A stretch of 64,000 nt of DNA from Mitsuaria chitosanitabida ATCC BAA-476 = NBRC 102408. Its GTDB lineage: Bacteria; Pseudomonadota; Gammaproteobacteria; Burkholderiales; Burkholderiaceae_C. The stretch covers positions 62,001-126,000 of the forward strand of contig NZ_BCYP01000016.1 in NCBI RefSeq assembly GCF_001598255.1, given 5' to 3'. This document shows, piece after piece, positions 16,458-25,328 of this stretch. How positions within the stretch are numbered: the stretch's first letter is position 1; each line of letters begins with the position of its first letter. A model generated the notes under the pieces. The model saw nothing but the letters and a program-made list of their open reading frames with translations, ran no database searches and had not been told where the DNA came from. The position numbers and the translations under genes were made by a program.

Positions 16458-17578
16458 GCCGTCACCTCGTCAGGGCTCGTGTCCTCCGCCGCGCCGGGCA
16501 CGCCACCGCAACCGGCGCAACCACCGGAGATCCGCTGCCGCCACCACACCGGGTCCACGGGACCGATCGCCACTTCGCTGAACTCCTGGATGCTGCGGTA
16601 CTGCCGGACGCTGGCCCGCCAGACCACGCTGAATCGCCGCTCCTCGGGCTCGAAGAACAGGGTGTCGACAACCGCCGTCGGCGCCTCCTGCTGATAGTTG
16701 GCGCGCAGCACCCGCACCTGCATGTCCAGCCGGGGCAACGCGAAGCTGAGCTGGGGCAGCTCGCGCATCAGATGGGTCAGGCGCACCCGCTCGCCGCCCC
16801 GTGGATAAGGCATCTGCTGGTCTGGTGGCGCGACCTGGTGGAAGCGCTCGTCGAAGTCCTCGGGTGGCAGAGGGAACACGTCCCGGCGCCAGCGCTCGTC
16901 GTAGGTTCCCGCATGGGCGCGGCGCGGCAGCCAATGGCGGCCGATCGCGCCAAGCGCCCAAGGCAGGGCCTCGTCCCCGGGATGCCGCAGCGGCCGTGAC
17001 GGATCCTCCAGCCGCGGCGCGGGCAGCCCATCCATCGCCCGCCAGGTACCCTCGCCCGCAAAGCCCAGACCAATTGGGTTGAACTCGTGAACCTCGGCGT
17101 GCCCCTCTCCCTCGGGCAAGGACCGCGTCCCGCCAAATGCGAAGGCATGGTGCAGCGGCAAGCTGATGAAGGGCTCGGGCTCGGTCAGCGTGAAGTCCTC
17201 GCGGCGCGACCCGGTGGCGCGCCAGCGACGCTCGCCGATGACGCGGACACGCTTGTTGAACTCACCGACCTCGACACCGGCGACCAGCTCGCGAACGGCG
17301 AGGCCATCGGGCGCATGGGCTTGAGCATCCAGGATCACATCGCAGCGCGCCTTGAAGCGCGCCATGTCGGCGCCATAGCGCATCGGACTTTCTCCGGGCG
17401 CACCGAGGTAGTCGTCGGCAAGCACGATCGCCTGAGGCGGCAATGGACGCGGCCGTTGACCGGGGTCGGGGATCTGCCAGGTCGCCTTGACCGCGATCAC
17501 CAGGTGCTCTCGCCCCGTCGCATCCAGGGCGACAGCTGCGTCGGCCGCGAGATGACGGGAACCCACATGAAGCTGCAT
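16454..17578 (-). CDS. DUF2169 domain protein, copy 2
   Basis: The 374-residue protein shows DUF2169 marks: LVIAVKATWQIPDPGQRP (compare the KASYDI strand of copy 1), VLADDYLGAPGESPMRYG, a central FALGGTRSL-like FAFGGTRSLPEGEG, and NPIGLGF. The C-terminus has a cysteine pair segment (GGCAGCGG) not seen in copy 1. It probably acts as a cytoplasmic adaptor between VgrG and the PAAR-toxin fusion. The ATG at 17578 gives MQLHVGSRHL; the frame is open upstream but overlaps the DUF6484 gene. It is 14 bases after that gene and overlaps the next by four bases. Confidence 0.85.
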   Translation of the reverse strand: MQLHVGSRHLAADAAVALDATGREHLVIAVKATWQIPDPGQRPRPLPPQAIVLADDYLGAPGESPMRYGADMARFKARCDVILDAQAHAPDGLAVRELVAGVEVGEFNKRVRVIGERRWRATGSRREDFTLTEPEPFISLPLHHAFAFGGTRSLPEGEGHAEVHEFNPIGLGFAGEGTWRAMDGLPAPRLEDPSRPLRHPGDEALPWALGAIGRHWLPRRAHAGTYDERWRRDVFPLPPEDFDERFHQVAPPDQQMPYPRGGERVRLTHLMRELPQLSFALPRLDMQVRVLRANYQQEAPTAVVDTLFFEPEERRFSVVWRASVRQYRSIQEFSEVAIGPVDPVWWRQRISGGCAGCGGVPGAAEDTSPDEVTA

Positions 17579-17592
17579 ACCCGCTCGCGCCC

Positions 17593-18150
17593 TCAGTTCA
17601 CATGCACCGACCCGCCCACGATGCGCTGCGTCGCGGTGGCGTGGCTGGTGATGTAGGTGCCGCGCAGCTGGATGCGGCCGTCGGCGGTGAGGACGATGCA
17701 GGCATCGCCGCATCGCAGTTCGAGTTCATCGGCGGCCTCGATCACTTCGCGGTGACCGTCCGCGGTCACGACGAGTCCACGCGGCGCCTCATCCGGACGC
17801 GCGTTCTGCCGATCGACCTCATTGACGGCGGACGCCTGGGCGCCATTCCATAGCAACCCGAGCACGATGGCCGAGCCCCCCGCGAGCACGCTGAGCGCCA
17901 CGCTCTGTCCTTCGTTGGCGGCCGAGAGCGGCACCAGGCTGTGCGCCACGCCCACGAGGCCCAGTCCCGGCACCTGCGCCGCGCCGGTCCCGCCCGGCGC
18001 GGGCGCCGTCCGCAGCGTCCCGATGATCACCTGCCCCGGCGCCGGCATCGCCGACACCTGCGCGCCCTGGTTCAACAGCGCGTGCAAGGGCGAGGCCTCC
18101 ACCGGCGCATCCTCCGTGGCGCGCGGCTGCATGTCGATGACGGTCCGCAC
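17593..18150 (-). CDS. DUF6484 domain protein, copy 2
   Basis: The 185-residue product contains VIIGTLRTAPAP, an alanine/glycine linker, SVALSVLAGGSAIVLGLLW and a strand-rich end (EVIEAADELELRCGDACIVL, then RIQLRGTYI). These match DUF6484 proteins encoded after vgrG. The start chosen is the GTG at 18150, which lies one base after the vgrG stop and has GGAG eight bases upstream, inside the end of vgrG. An ATG at 18132 lacks such a site. The tight junction indicates coupled translation with vgrG copy 2. Confidence 0.75.
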   Translation of the reverse strand: MRTVIDMQPRATEDAPVEASPLHALLNQGAQVSAMPAPGQVIIGTLRTAPAPGGTGAAQVPGLGLVGVAHSLVPLSAANEGQSVALSVLAGGSAIVLGLLWNGAQASAVNEVDRQNARPDEAPRGLVVTADGHREVIEAADELELRCGDACIVLTADGRIQLRGTYITSHATATQRIVGGSVHVN

Positions 18151-18151
18151 C

Positions 18152-20287
18152 TCAGTTCTCCAGGATCTTCTTGCCCTTGACGGTCACCTCACCGTCGGCC
18201 TTGAAGGTCTGCTCGCCGGTGGTGCCCACGCTCAGGGTGTGGCCGTTGAGGATGATGGTGCCGTCGGACTTCATCGTCAGGCTGGCCTTGCCCACCGTGA
18301 GGTGGATCTCGTCCTTCGCGTCGACCGAGTAGATCGCGCCGCTGCTGATGCTGTAGTCCTTGCCGACCAGCGTCTTCTTGTACAGACCGACCTGCGCGGT
18401 CTGGAATGCGCCGACGGTCGTGTTCATCATCGCGCCCACCGAGGTCTGGTACCCCAGCCCGATCGTCAGCGCCTTGGCCAGACCGATGGTCTCGGCCTTC
18501 GCCATGGTGATCGTCTCCGTCTTGTTGCCCCCGATGCTCACCGAGCGGTTGGCGCCGATGCTGATCGTCTCGTTGATCGCGACGTCCTCCGTGCGGTTCA
18601 TCCCGATCGAGATCGTCTCATCCAGGTCCACGCGCTCCTTGCGGTTCTGATGCACCGTGATCGTCTCGTCCAGATCCACGGTCTCGGTCCGGTTGCCCTT
18701 CACGAACACCGTCTCGTGCCGATCGATCGTCTTCGTCCGGTCCTGCCCGACCCAGTGCGTCTCGTCGTGCTCGACCTCGATGTCCTGGTTCTTCTCCGCG
18801 TGGATCCACAGCTGCTCCGCGCCCTGCTTGTCCTCGAAGCGGATCGCGTTGGCGTTGCCGTAGCTCCCGCCCTTGGTCGAGCGCGTCAGGAAGCCGCTCT
18901 GCGTGGCGTTGGCCGGCAGGTCCCAGGGCGGCAGGTTCTCGCCGTTGTAGGTGCGGCCGATGATGATGGGCGAATCCGGGTCGCCCTCGATGAAGCCGAC
19001 GATCACCTCCTGCCCGATGCGCGGGATGTGGATGCCACCGAAGTTCGAGCCCGCCCAGGGATGCGCCACGCTCACCCAGCACGAGCTGCGCTCGTTGCGC
19101 TGGCCGCGCCGGTCCCAGTGGAACTGCACCTTCACCCGTCCGAACTTGTCGGTGTGGATCTCCTCGCCCGCCGGACCGGTCACGATGGCCGTCTGCGGCC
19201 CCGGCACCAGCGGCTTGGGCGTGCGGCGCGGCGGCCGGTACTGCTGCGCCGACGGGATGCAGTTGAAGCTGCAGCGCAGCGTCGTCTCGCCCGATCCCGC
19301 CTCGCTCGAGGCCTGCTGCGCCTGCAGGATCGTGCCCGTGACCAGGTACTGCCCGTTCTCGACCTCGCGCGGATGGCGGGTCAGCGACAGCAGGTGGCCC
19401 GTGCGCACGCCCTGCGCGTTGCTCGTGCCGTCGAAGGTCTCGTAGCCGGTCTGCAGCTCGTCGAGGCGGTCCTCGACGTACTGCGAGCCGTCGCCCGTCT
19501 GGATGTAGCCGCCCGGGTAGTCGAAGACCTCCCCGTCCGACAGGTCGTAGTCGCGCTTGCGGTTCTGCGCGGTCTCCAGGCCGCTGGACGGACGCTGGAA
19601 ATCGTAGTCCGTGATGACGACCTTGCCGGGCTTGACGCACTGCGCGCTCTCCCAGCTCTGCACGTACTCCAGCTGCGGCGCGGCCTGCGCGCCCGAGCCG
19701 TAGAACGGCAGCGACTCGCAGCCCGGGGCCGCGTCGTGCCCGCTGGCCGAGTCGCACAGCACCACCTTGTGCCCGGACTCGTCGTGCTCGACGTACCAGT
19801 AGATGCCCTCGTGCTCCAGCAGCCGGGCGATGAAGTTGAAGTCGGTCTCGCGGTACTGGACGCAATAGTTCCAGGTCCGGTAAGGACGCAGCAGCTTGAA
19901 CTCGTAGCGCGCGACGGGGTGGTCCTCGAAGACCTGCTTGACGATGTCGGGGACCGACATCTCCTGGAAGATCCGGCAGTCCGAGGTCCGGCTCAGCAGC
20001 CACAGCCAGGGCTTGAGCTGCATCTCGTAGATGCAGTGCTTGCCCTCGAAGCCACGCTGCGCGAAGCGCGTCACGTAGCCGCTGACGTGGCGCGGGGCGT
20101 CGTCGCGCAGGGCCACGGTCAGCACGACGGACTTGCCCAGCAGCTCGCTGGCCAGGATGTCCTTGCGCTCGCTCAGCAGCAGCAAGGTCGTGTCGCCGGC
20201 ATCGCTCAGCCCTTCGCGCGACACGCAGCTGTGCACGCGCAGCGTGTCGTCGGGCAACGGGGTTTTCAGACGGAAGGGAGAGGCCAT
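18152..20287 (-). CDS. vgrG: T6SS spike protein VgrG (TssI), copy 2
   Basis: The 711-residue protein shows the same architecture as copy 1: gp27-like region with YRETDFNFIARLLEHEGIYW, the gp5 OB-fold segment (GPAGEEIHTDKFGRVKVQFHW, about residue 375), VSVAHPWAGSNFGG and HIPRIGQEVIVGFIEGDPDS. A beta-helix of repeats such as DETITVHQNRKERV and NETISIGANRSVSIGG follows, and it ends with VGTTGEQTFKADGEV. No extra enzyme domain is fused. It leads the second effector module. The element GGTCGAAAGTCACT, also found before tssA, lies about 63-75 bases upstream of the ATG and suggests shared control. Confidence 0.95.
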   Translation of the reverse strand: MASPFRLKTPLPDDTLRVHSCVSREGLSDAGDTTLLLLSERKDILASELLGKSVVLTVALRDDAPRHVSGYVTRFAQRGFEGKHCIYEMQLKPWLWLLSRTSDCRIFQEMSVPDIVKQVFEDHPVARYEFKLLRPYRTWNYCVQYRETDFNFIARLLEHEGIYWYVEHDESGHKVVLCDSASGHDAAPGCESLPFYGSGAQAAPQLEYVQSWESAQCVKPGKVVITDYDFQRPSSGLETAQNRKRDYDLSDGEVFDYPGGYIQTGDGSQYVEDRLDELQTGYETFDGTSNAQGVRTGHLLSLTRHPREVENGQYLVTGTILQAQQASSEAGSGETTLRCSFNCIPSAQQYRPPRRTPKPLVPGPQTAIVTGPAGEEIHTDKFGRVKVQFHWDRRGQRNERSSCWVSVAHPWAGSNFGGIHIPRIGQEVIVGFIEGDPDSPIIIGRTYNGENLPPWDLPANATQSGFLTRSTKGGSYGNANAIRFEDKQGAEQLWIHAEKNQDIEVEHDETHWVGQDRTKTIDRHETVFVKGNRTETVDLDETITVHQNRKERVDLDETISIGMNRTEDVAINETISIGANRSVSIGGNKTETITMAKAETIGLAKALTIGLGYQTSVGAMMNTTVGAFQTAQVGLYKKTLVGKDYSISSGAIYSVDAKDEIHLTVGKASLTMKSDGTIILNGHTLSVGTTGEQTFKADGEVTVKGKKILEN

Positions 20288-20333
20288 GGCTCGCAGGGTC
20301 AGGTCGACACCCCGAGTGTCAGGACCGCGTCAA

Positions 20334-20370
20334 GGCGCGCCAACGGTCGAAAGTCACTCCGGCGTCCGCC
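20334..20370 (-). promoter_or_regulatory. Conserved upstream element of vgrG copy 2 (shared with tssA)
   Basis: The stretch carries GGCGCGC, four bases, GGTCGAAAGTCACT, two bases and GGCGTCCGCC. The same order with only a few changes occurs at 33997-34032 upstream of tssA. It lies outside any gene and upstream of the vgrG start. It is probably a promoter element or operator, but the protein that reads it cannot be told from sequence. Confidence 0.55.
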
Positions 20371-20525
20371 CTTGCGGGGGAAGGTCGGGCGTTGATCGCA
20401 CGATCCGTCGGATCGCCTCGATCCGCGCCGGCGCCAGGCCTTGCCCGGACCGCGGCCGCGGCGCGCCGGCAGCGCGCGCCCCATGATCCAATCCGCTCAT
20501 TCGCAGCTCCTCCGGCCGACCCACG

Positions 20526-21272
20526 ATGACTCCCTCCGAACACGATCCGATGACCCTGACGCCGGGCGCGGCCCGGGCGCTCAGGAACGGCGGCATCGAC
20601 GCCGTGGCGGCGCTGGACAGCGCGATGCATCAGGCGCTGCTGCTGGCGCCGGGCATCGAGCACGAGGAGATCAAGGCCTTGCTCGGCCGCGCGATGAGCG
20701 CGGTCCTGGCCGAGACCGTCGAGCGCGCCGTCCACGACCATCCGGAGCTCCGGCCCGACGAGGCAAGCTGGATCGCCATCGCGAAGCAGGAGGCCACACG
20801 GCGCGCCGGGGCGCGTCCGGCGGCGGCGCACGGCTCGGCGCCCTCGCCCGTCGAGCCATCCGCGGGCGCCACCTCGGCGGCGGACGAAGAGCCCCTCTAC
20901 GACGTCTGGATCGATCTGCAGTTCCGGGGCGGGAAGGAGCGCGAGACGCTGTGCGCGGTCTTCGGCCATTGCCGGCTACCCAAGACGCCGGCGATCGGGG
21001 AGACGCTCACCTTCTGGCCGCCGCGGTCGGAGACCACGACCTTCGACGTGATCGCGAGGGGCGGCGCGCAGGCCCGGCACGACGTCTCGACGCTCATCGA
21101 CGAGATCGCCCATTCGATCGCGCCCGCGAGCGAGGGCGGCAAGGCCATCGTCACCCTGCGATGCGCGCCGATCGAGGTGGCGTCCGTCGAGGATGGGCGG
21201 CGCGTGGCGAGCTTCATGAAGCGTCACCATGGGTTTGAGGTGGATCCGTATGGGGGGAATCGGTTGGGGTGA
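20526..21272 (+). CDS. Hypothetical protein on the opposite strand of the T6SS island
   Basis: The 248-residue product is not recognised. Residues 1-75 are helical (ALRNGGIDAVAALDSAMHQA, IKALLGRAMSAVLAETVERA); an alanine/proline/serine linker (about 95-120) leads to a beta-rich C-terminal domain (LYDVWIDLQFRGGKERETLC, TLTFWPPRSETTTFDVIARG, AIVTLRCAPIEVASVEDGRR). There is no signal peptide or membrane helix. It is the only plus-strand gene in the first 36 kb and lies between the start of vgrG copy 2 and the end of tssH, so it is divergent from the former and convergent with the latter. The other strand is also open here, so some doubt remains that it is expressed. Confidence 0.6.
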   Translation: MTPSEHDPMTLTPGAARALRNGGIDAVAALDSAMHQALLLAPGIEHEEIKALLGRAMSAVLAETVERAVHDHPELRPDEASWIAIAKQEATRRAGARPAAAHGSAPSPVEPSAGATSAADEEPLYDVWIDLQFRGGKERETLCAVFGHCRLPKTPAIGETLTFWPPRSETTTFDVIARGGAQARHDVSTLIDEIAHSIAPASEGGKAIVTLRCAPIEVASVEDGRRVASFMKRHHGFEVDPYGGNRLG

Positions 21273-21312
21273 TGGGGCGGCGGCAGCGTCAGCCCGAAGA
21301 CCCTCACCCCTG

Positions 21313-21336
21313 CCCTCTCCCGCAGGCGGGAGAGGG
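21313..21336. repeat. Palindromic REP-like element
   Basis: An 11-base perfect inverted repeat, CCCTCTCCCGC / GCGGGAGAGGG, with a 2-base loop, lies just after the plus-strand hypothetical gene. The same palindrome core recurs at 21386, 55723, 55782, 55841 and 63183. Confidence 0.8.
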
Positions 21337-21385
21337 AGCAAGCGGGAGCATGAGGGCTCGCTGACTTCATCGGCCCTCACCCCCG

Positions 21386-21410
21386 CCCTCTCCCGCGCAG
21401 CGGGAGAGGG
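21386..21410. repeat. Palindromic REP-like element
   Basis: Second copy of the CCCTCTCCCGC palindrome, with loop GCA. It is preceded by CGGCCCTCACCCC, as are other copies in direct or inverted form. It sits between the convergent ends of the hypothetical gene and tssH and could act as a bidirectional terminator as well. Confidence 0.8.
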
Positions 21411-21453
21411 GGTAGGAGGGGTCGCTGGCGGCGGTCGGCTCCGCTGGCGGCGG

Positions 21454-24105
21454 TCAGTCGAAGGCGTAGTCGAAGTCGCCGTCCTTCACTGTCAGCGCGA
21501 CCTTCGTCAGGGCCTGGCCGTTCGTGACGCGCGTCAGGTACTCGCGGCTGATGCGTGGCAGCACGGTGTTGGTGAGGATCGCGTCGACCACGCGACCGCC
21601 GCTCTCCACCTCGTTGCAGCGGCTGATGATCAGCTTCACCACGTCGTCGCCGAAGCTCAGCGGCACGCCCAGGTTCTCGCTCACGCGCTTCTGGATGCGG
21701 CCCAGCTGCAGGCGCACGATCTGGCCCAGCATCTCCTCGCTCAGCGGGTAGTACGGGATCGTCACCAGGCGGCCCAGCAGCGCCGCCGGGAACACCTTCA
21801 GCAGCGGTTCGCGCAGCGCCTTGGCGATGCCGTCCGGCTCGGGCATCAGCTCCGGGTCCGCGCACAGCTTCATGATCAGGTCGCTGCCGGCATTGCTGGT
21901 CAGCAGGATGATGGTGTTCTTGAAGTCGATGTAGCGGCCCTCGCCGTCCTCCATCCAGCCCTTGTCGAAGACCTGGAAGAAGAGCTCGTGCACGTCCGGG
22001 TGCGCCTTCTCCACCTCGTCCAGCAGCACCACGCTGTAGGGACGGCGGCGCACCGCCTCGGTCAGCACGCCGCCCTCGCCGTAGCCGACGTAGCCCGGGG
22101 GCGAGCCCTTGAGCGTCGAGACGGTGTGCGCCTCCTGGAACTCGCTCATGTTGATGGTGATGACGTTCTGCTCGCCGCCGTAGAGCGCCTCGGCCAGCGC
22201 CAGCGCCGTCTCGGTCTTGCCCACGCCGGAGGTCCCCGCCAGCAGGAACACGCCGATCGGCTTGCTCGGGTTGTCCAGCCCCGCCCGCGACACCTCGATG
22301 CGCTTGGCGATCATCTCCAGCGCATGACGCTGGCCCACGACCCGCTGGTTCAGCGTGTCGGCCAGCTGCAGCACCGCCTGCAACTCGTTGCGCACCATGC
22401 GGCCCACCGGGATGCCGGTCCAGTCCTGCACCACCGCCGCCACGGCCTGCTCATCCACCGTCGGCAGGATCAGCGGCGCGTCGCCCTGCAGCGCGCTCAG
22501 CTCGGACCGCAGGCCGTGCAGCTCGGTCAGCAGGGTCTCGCGCTCCTGGTCGTCGGGCGCGCCCTCGCCGTCCTTGCGCAGCAGCGCATGCAGCTCCAGC
22601 ACGCGGTCGACCAGGCCCTTCTCCCGCTGATGACGGGCCTCCAGCTCGGCCTTGCGCGTCTGCGCCTCGTCCAGGGAACTCGCGACCCGCTGCTTGCGCT
22701 CGGACACGTCCATGCCGATCGCGGCCTCGCGGGCGATGATCTCGCGCTCGACCTCCAGCGCCTGGATGCGGCGCAGGCAGTCCTCGAGCTCCGCCGGCGT
22801 CGCGTGCTGGCTGACCGCCACGCGCGCGCAGGCCGTGTCCAGCAGGCTCACCGCCTTGTCCGGCAGCTGTCGCGCCGGGATGTAGCGGTGGCTCAGCCGC
22901 ACCGCCGCCTCGATGCCCTCGTCCAGCAGGGCCACGCGGTGATGCTTCTCGAGGATCGAGGCCACGCCGCGCAGCATCAGCACCGCCTTGGCCTCGTCGG
23001 GCTCGGGCACCTGGACGACCTGGAAGCGCCGCGTCAGCGCGGGATCCTTCTCGATGTGCTTCTTGTACTCGGCCCAGGTGGTCGCCGCGATGGTGCGCAG
23101 CTTGCCGCGCGCCAGCGCCGGCTTGAGCAGGTTGGCCGCGTCGCCGGTGCCGGCCGCGCCGCCCGCGCCGATCAGCGTGTGCGCCTCGTCGATGAACAGG
23201 ATGATGGGCTTGGGCGAGGCCTGCACCTCGTCGATGACCTGGCGCAGGCGGTTCTCGAACTCGCCCTTCATGCTCGCGCCGGCCTGCAGCAGGCCGATGT
23301 CCAGCATGTACAGCGACACGTCCTTGAGCTGCGGCGGCACGTCGCCCTGCGCCAGACGCAGCGCGAAGCCTTCCACCACCGCCGTCTTGCCCACTCCCGC
23401 CTCGCCGGTGAGGATGGGGTTGTTCTGGCGGCGGCGCATCAGGATGTCGACGATCTGGCGGATCTCCTCGTCGCGGCCGGCGATGGGGTCGATCTCGCCG
23501 TTGCGGGCGCGCTCGGTCAGGTCGACGGCGAAGCGCTTGAGGCCTTCCTGCTTGCCCATCGCCGCGGGCGCGATCGCGCCGCTCGCGTCACCGGGCTCGG
23601 CGCCCGGCTCGGCGGCGCGCATCGCGCGCTCGGGCGAGCCCTCGGTGATCTGCGCGAAATGCTCGCTGAGGTCGTCGACCGGGATCTTCTCGAACTGCCT
23701 GGACACGGCCAGCAGCACGTTGCGCATCGACGCCGTCTTCAGCAGGCCCAGCACCAGATGGCCCGTCCGCACCTGCGTGTCGCCGAACATCAGCGAGCCG
23801 TAGACCCAGCCGCGCTCGACGGCGTTCTCGACCCAGCTCGACAGGTCGGTCACCGAGGTCGCGCCGCGCGGCAGCCGGTCCAGCGAGCTCATCAGGTCGG
23901 TCGACAGCTGCGCCGCGTCCAGCCCGTAATGCTTGACGATGCGATGCAGGTCGGAATCGGGCGTGTTGAGGATCTGGTAGATCCAGTGCTGCAGCTCGAC
24001 GTACGGATTGCCGCGCAGCTTGCAGAAGACGGTCGCGCCTTCGATCGCCTTGTAGGCCAGCGGGTTGAGCTTGCCGAAGAGGCTGGTGCGGGCGATTTCA
24101 GTCAT
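21454..24105 (-). CDS. tssH: T6SS sheath-recycling ATPase TssH (ClpV)
   Basis: ClpV disassembles the contracted TssB-TssC sheath in the cytoplasm using ATP. The 883-residue protein has an N-terminal repeat domain, a first AAA+ domain with Walker A GEAGVGKT (about residue 220) and the DEAH box FIDEAHTL, a coiled-coil middle region, and a second AAA+ domain with Walker A GTSGVGKT (about residue 610) and LLDEVEKAHPD. QDWTGIPVGRM precedes the second ATPase, as expected for ClpV/ClpB. Length is normal. The ATG at 24105 overlaps the tssG stop (ATGA). It is the last gene of the core operon. Confidence 0.97.
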   Translation of the reverse strand: MTEIARTSLFGKLNPLAYKAIEGATVFCKLRGNPYVELQHWIYQILNTPDSDLHRIVKHYGLDAAQLSTDLMSSLDRLPRGATSVTDLSSWVENAVERGWVYGSLMFGDTQVRTGHLVLGLLKTASMRNVLLAVSRQFEKIPVDDLSEHFAQITEGSPERAMRAAEPGAEPGDASGAIAPAAMGKQEGLKRFAVDLTERARNGEIDPIAGRDEEIRQIVDILMRRRQNNPILTGEAGVGKTAVVEGFALRLAQGDVPPQLKDVSLYMLDIGLLQAGASMKGEFENRLRQVIDEVQASPKPIILFIDEAHTLIGAGGAAGTGDAANLLKPALARGKLRTIAATTWAEYKKHIEKDPALTRRFQVVQVPEPDEAKAVLMLRGVASILEKHHRVALLDEGIEAAVRLSHRYIPARQLPDKAVSLLDTACARVAVSQHATPAELEDCLRRIQALEVEREIIAREAAIGMDVSERKQRVASSLDEAQTRKAELEARHQREKGLVDRVLELHALLRKDGEGAPDDQERETLLTELHGLRSELSALQGDAPLILPTVDEQAVAAVVQDWTGIPVGRMVRNELQAVLQLADTLNQRVVGQRHALEMIAKRIEVSRAGLDNPSKPIGVFLLAGTSGVGKTETALALAEALYGGEQNVITINMSEFQEAHTVSTLKGSPPGYVGYGEGGVLTEAVRRRPYSVVLLDEVEKAHPDVHELFFQVFDKGWMEDGEGRYIDFKNTIILLTSNAGSDLIMKLCADPELMPEPDGIAKALREPLLKVFPAALLGRLVTIPYYPLSEEMLGQIVRLQLGRIQKRVSENLGVPLSFGDDVVKLIISRCNEVESGGRVVDAILTNTVLPRISREYLTRVTNGQALTKVALTVKDGDFDYAFD

Positions 24106-25328
24106 GAGGTGGCTCCCTGTGTGGCCGGTGGCGACGCCCGCCCCCGCACCCGCTGGCGCGGATGCAGGCGCAGGTCGCCCCGGTCCTGTTGATGCGATTG
24201 GCCGCCCGAGCGGCCGGTCCAGGACGTGAAGCCCAGGCGCGCCCGACCCGACAGCGCCGCCTGCGGCACTTCGTCGTGGCGCAGCACCGGCTGCAGCTCC
24301 CATTGCAGGTTGTGGCCGACGTACTGCCGGATCCAGTCGTTGAGCGGCCGCCACGCGTCGCCGTCGGGCAGGAAGCGCTCGTACTGGCGCAAGGTCAGCG
24401 GGCCCAGCACCACGCGGAAACGGTACTGCCGGTCCCAGGCCTTGTTGCCGGCCGTGGTGTCGCGGCCCAGCGCCGCGCGCGGGCGGCCGATGCGCTCGGC
24501 GCGGTTGCGCGCGTGGCCCAGGCGGGTCCGCTCGCCGTCCTCGACGGGCAGCCAGTGCGCGACGTGCTGCTCGATGCGCGCGGGCACGCCGAAGTACTGG
24601 GTGATGATCTTCTCCAGCCCCTCGGCATGCTGCGCGCGGCCGCCATGCAGGCCCGCCTGGTGCAGGCGCGCGGACTGCGGCAACGCGTCCGCCGGCCGGA
24701 AGCCCTCCCCCAGCCCCACGGCCGCGCCCAGCCAGGCCGCGTAGCGGTCGGACGCCGGCCGGTCATGCTGGACCGCCGGCTGCGACTGCGCCCACGCGCG
24801 GTAGAAATGCAGCAGCAGGCGATGATGGAAGACGTCGAGGAAGCGGGTCAGCGTCGGGTCGCTGCGCTGGTGCTGGCGCTCGCGCGCGTACTCGGTGAGG
24901 TGCAGCGGCATCGGCCCCTGCGGTCCCAGCAGGCCGAAGAAGCGCACGCCCAGCCGCGGCGCCGGGCCGTTGCCTCGCGTCAGGCTGGCCAGCGCCGCCG
25001 GGGCGAAGTCCAGTTCGGGCTCCTGGCCCAGCCGCACCGCCTCCTGCGTCGGGCGCAGGCCACGGCCCAGTCGCGGCGCGTCGGGCCGCAGGCCCTCGAT
25101 GCGCCGCAGCAGCGCGAAGAAATCGTGCGCCCAGGGGCGCGACTCGACGTCGTCGAAGAGCGCGCGCAGCGCGTCGTCGCCGGTCATGGCGGGCTTGCCG
25201 ACGATGGCGGCAAAGGGATCGACGCCCTCGCCGGCCGTGGCGGTGTTCGGCACCTGGGCGGCGCCAGGCGCTCCGTCCGGGCCTTTGACCTGCGGGGCGC
25301 CTGTGGTGGCGCCGGGCGCGGCGCTCAT
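24102..25328 (-). CDS. tssG: T6SS baseplate protein TssG
   Basis: TssG is a baseplate wedge component that works with TssE, TssF and TssK. The 408-residue protein has HDFFALLRRIEGLRPDAPRLG early, then FGLLGPQGPMPLHLTEYARE (about residues 128-147), RFLDVFHHRLLLHFYRAW and LTLRQYERFLP, all typical of TssG. The N-terminus has an additional low-complexity stretch of about 40 residues (MSAAPGATTGAP and following) not usual for the family. The ATG at 25328 overlaps the tssF stop (ATGA). Confidence 0.95.
   Translation of the reverse strand: MSAAPGATTGAPQVKGPDGAPGAAQVPNTATAGEGVDPFAAIVGKPAMTGDDALRALFDDVESRPWAHDFFALLRRIEGLRPDAPRLGRGLRPTQEAVRLGQEPELDFAPAALASLTRGNGPAPRLGVRFFGLLGPQGPMPLHLTEYARERQHQRSDPTLTRFLDVFHHRLLLHFYRAWAQSQPAVQHDRPASDRYAAWLGAAVGLGEGFRPADALPQSARLHQAGLHGGRAQHAEGLEKIITQYFGVPARIEQHVAHWLPVEDGERTRLGHARNRAERIGRPRAALGRDTTAGNKAWDRQYRFRVVLGPLTLRQYERFLPDGDAWRPLNDWIRQYVGHNLQWELQPVLRHDEVPQAALSGRARLGFTSWTGRSGGQSHQQDRGDLRLHPRQRVRGRASPPATQGATS

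Noticed and set aside
17822-20395. Long open plus-strand frame opposite vgrG copy 2
   Set aside because: Same situation: mirror of the VgrG repeats in GC-rich DNA, with no sensible protein.
21229-24192. Long plus-strand frame opposite tssH
   Set aside because: ClpV on the other strand is unmistakable; the opposite frame is rich in His, Gln and Arg, as expected for a shadow of GC-rich coding sequence.
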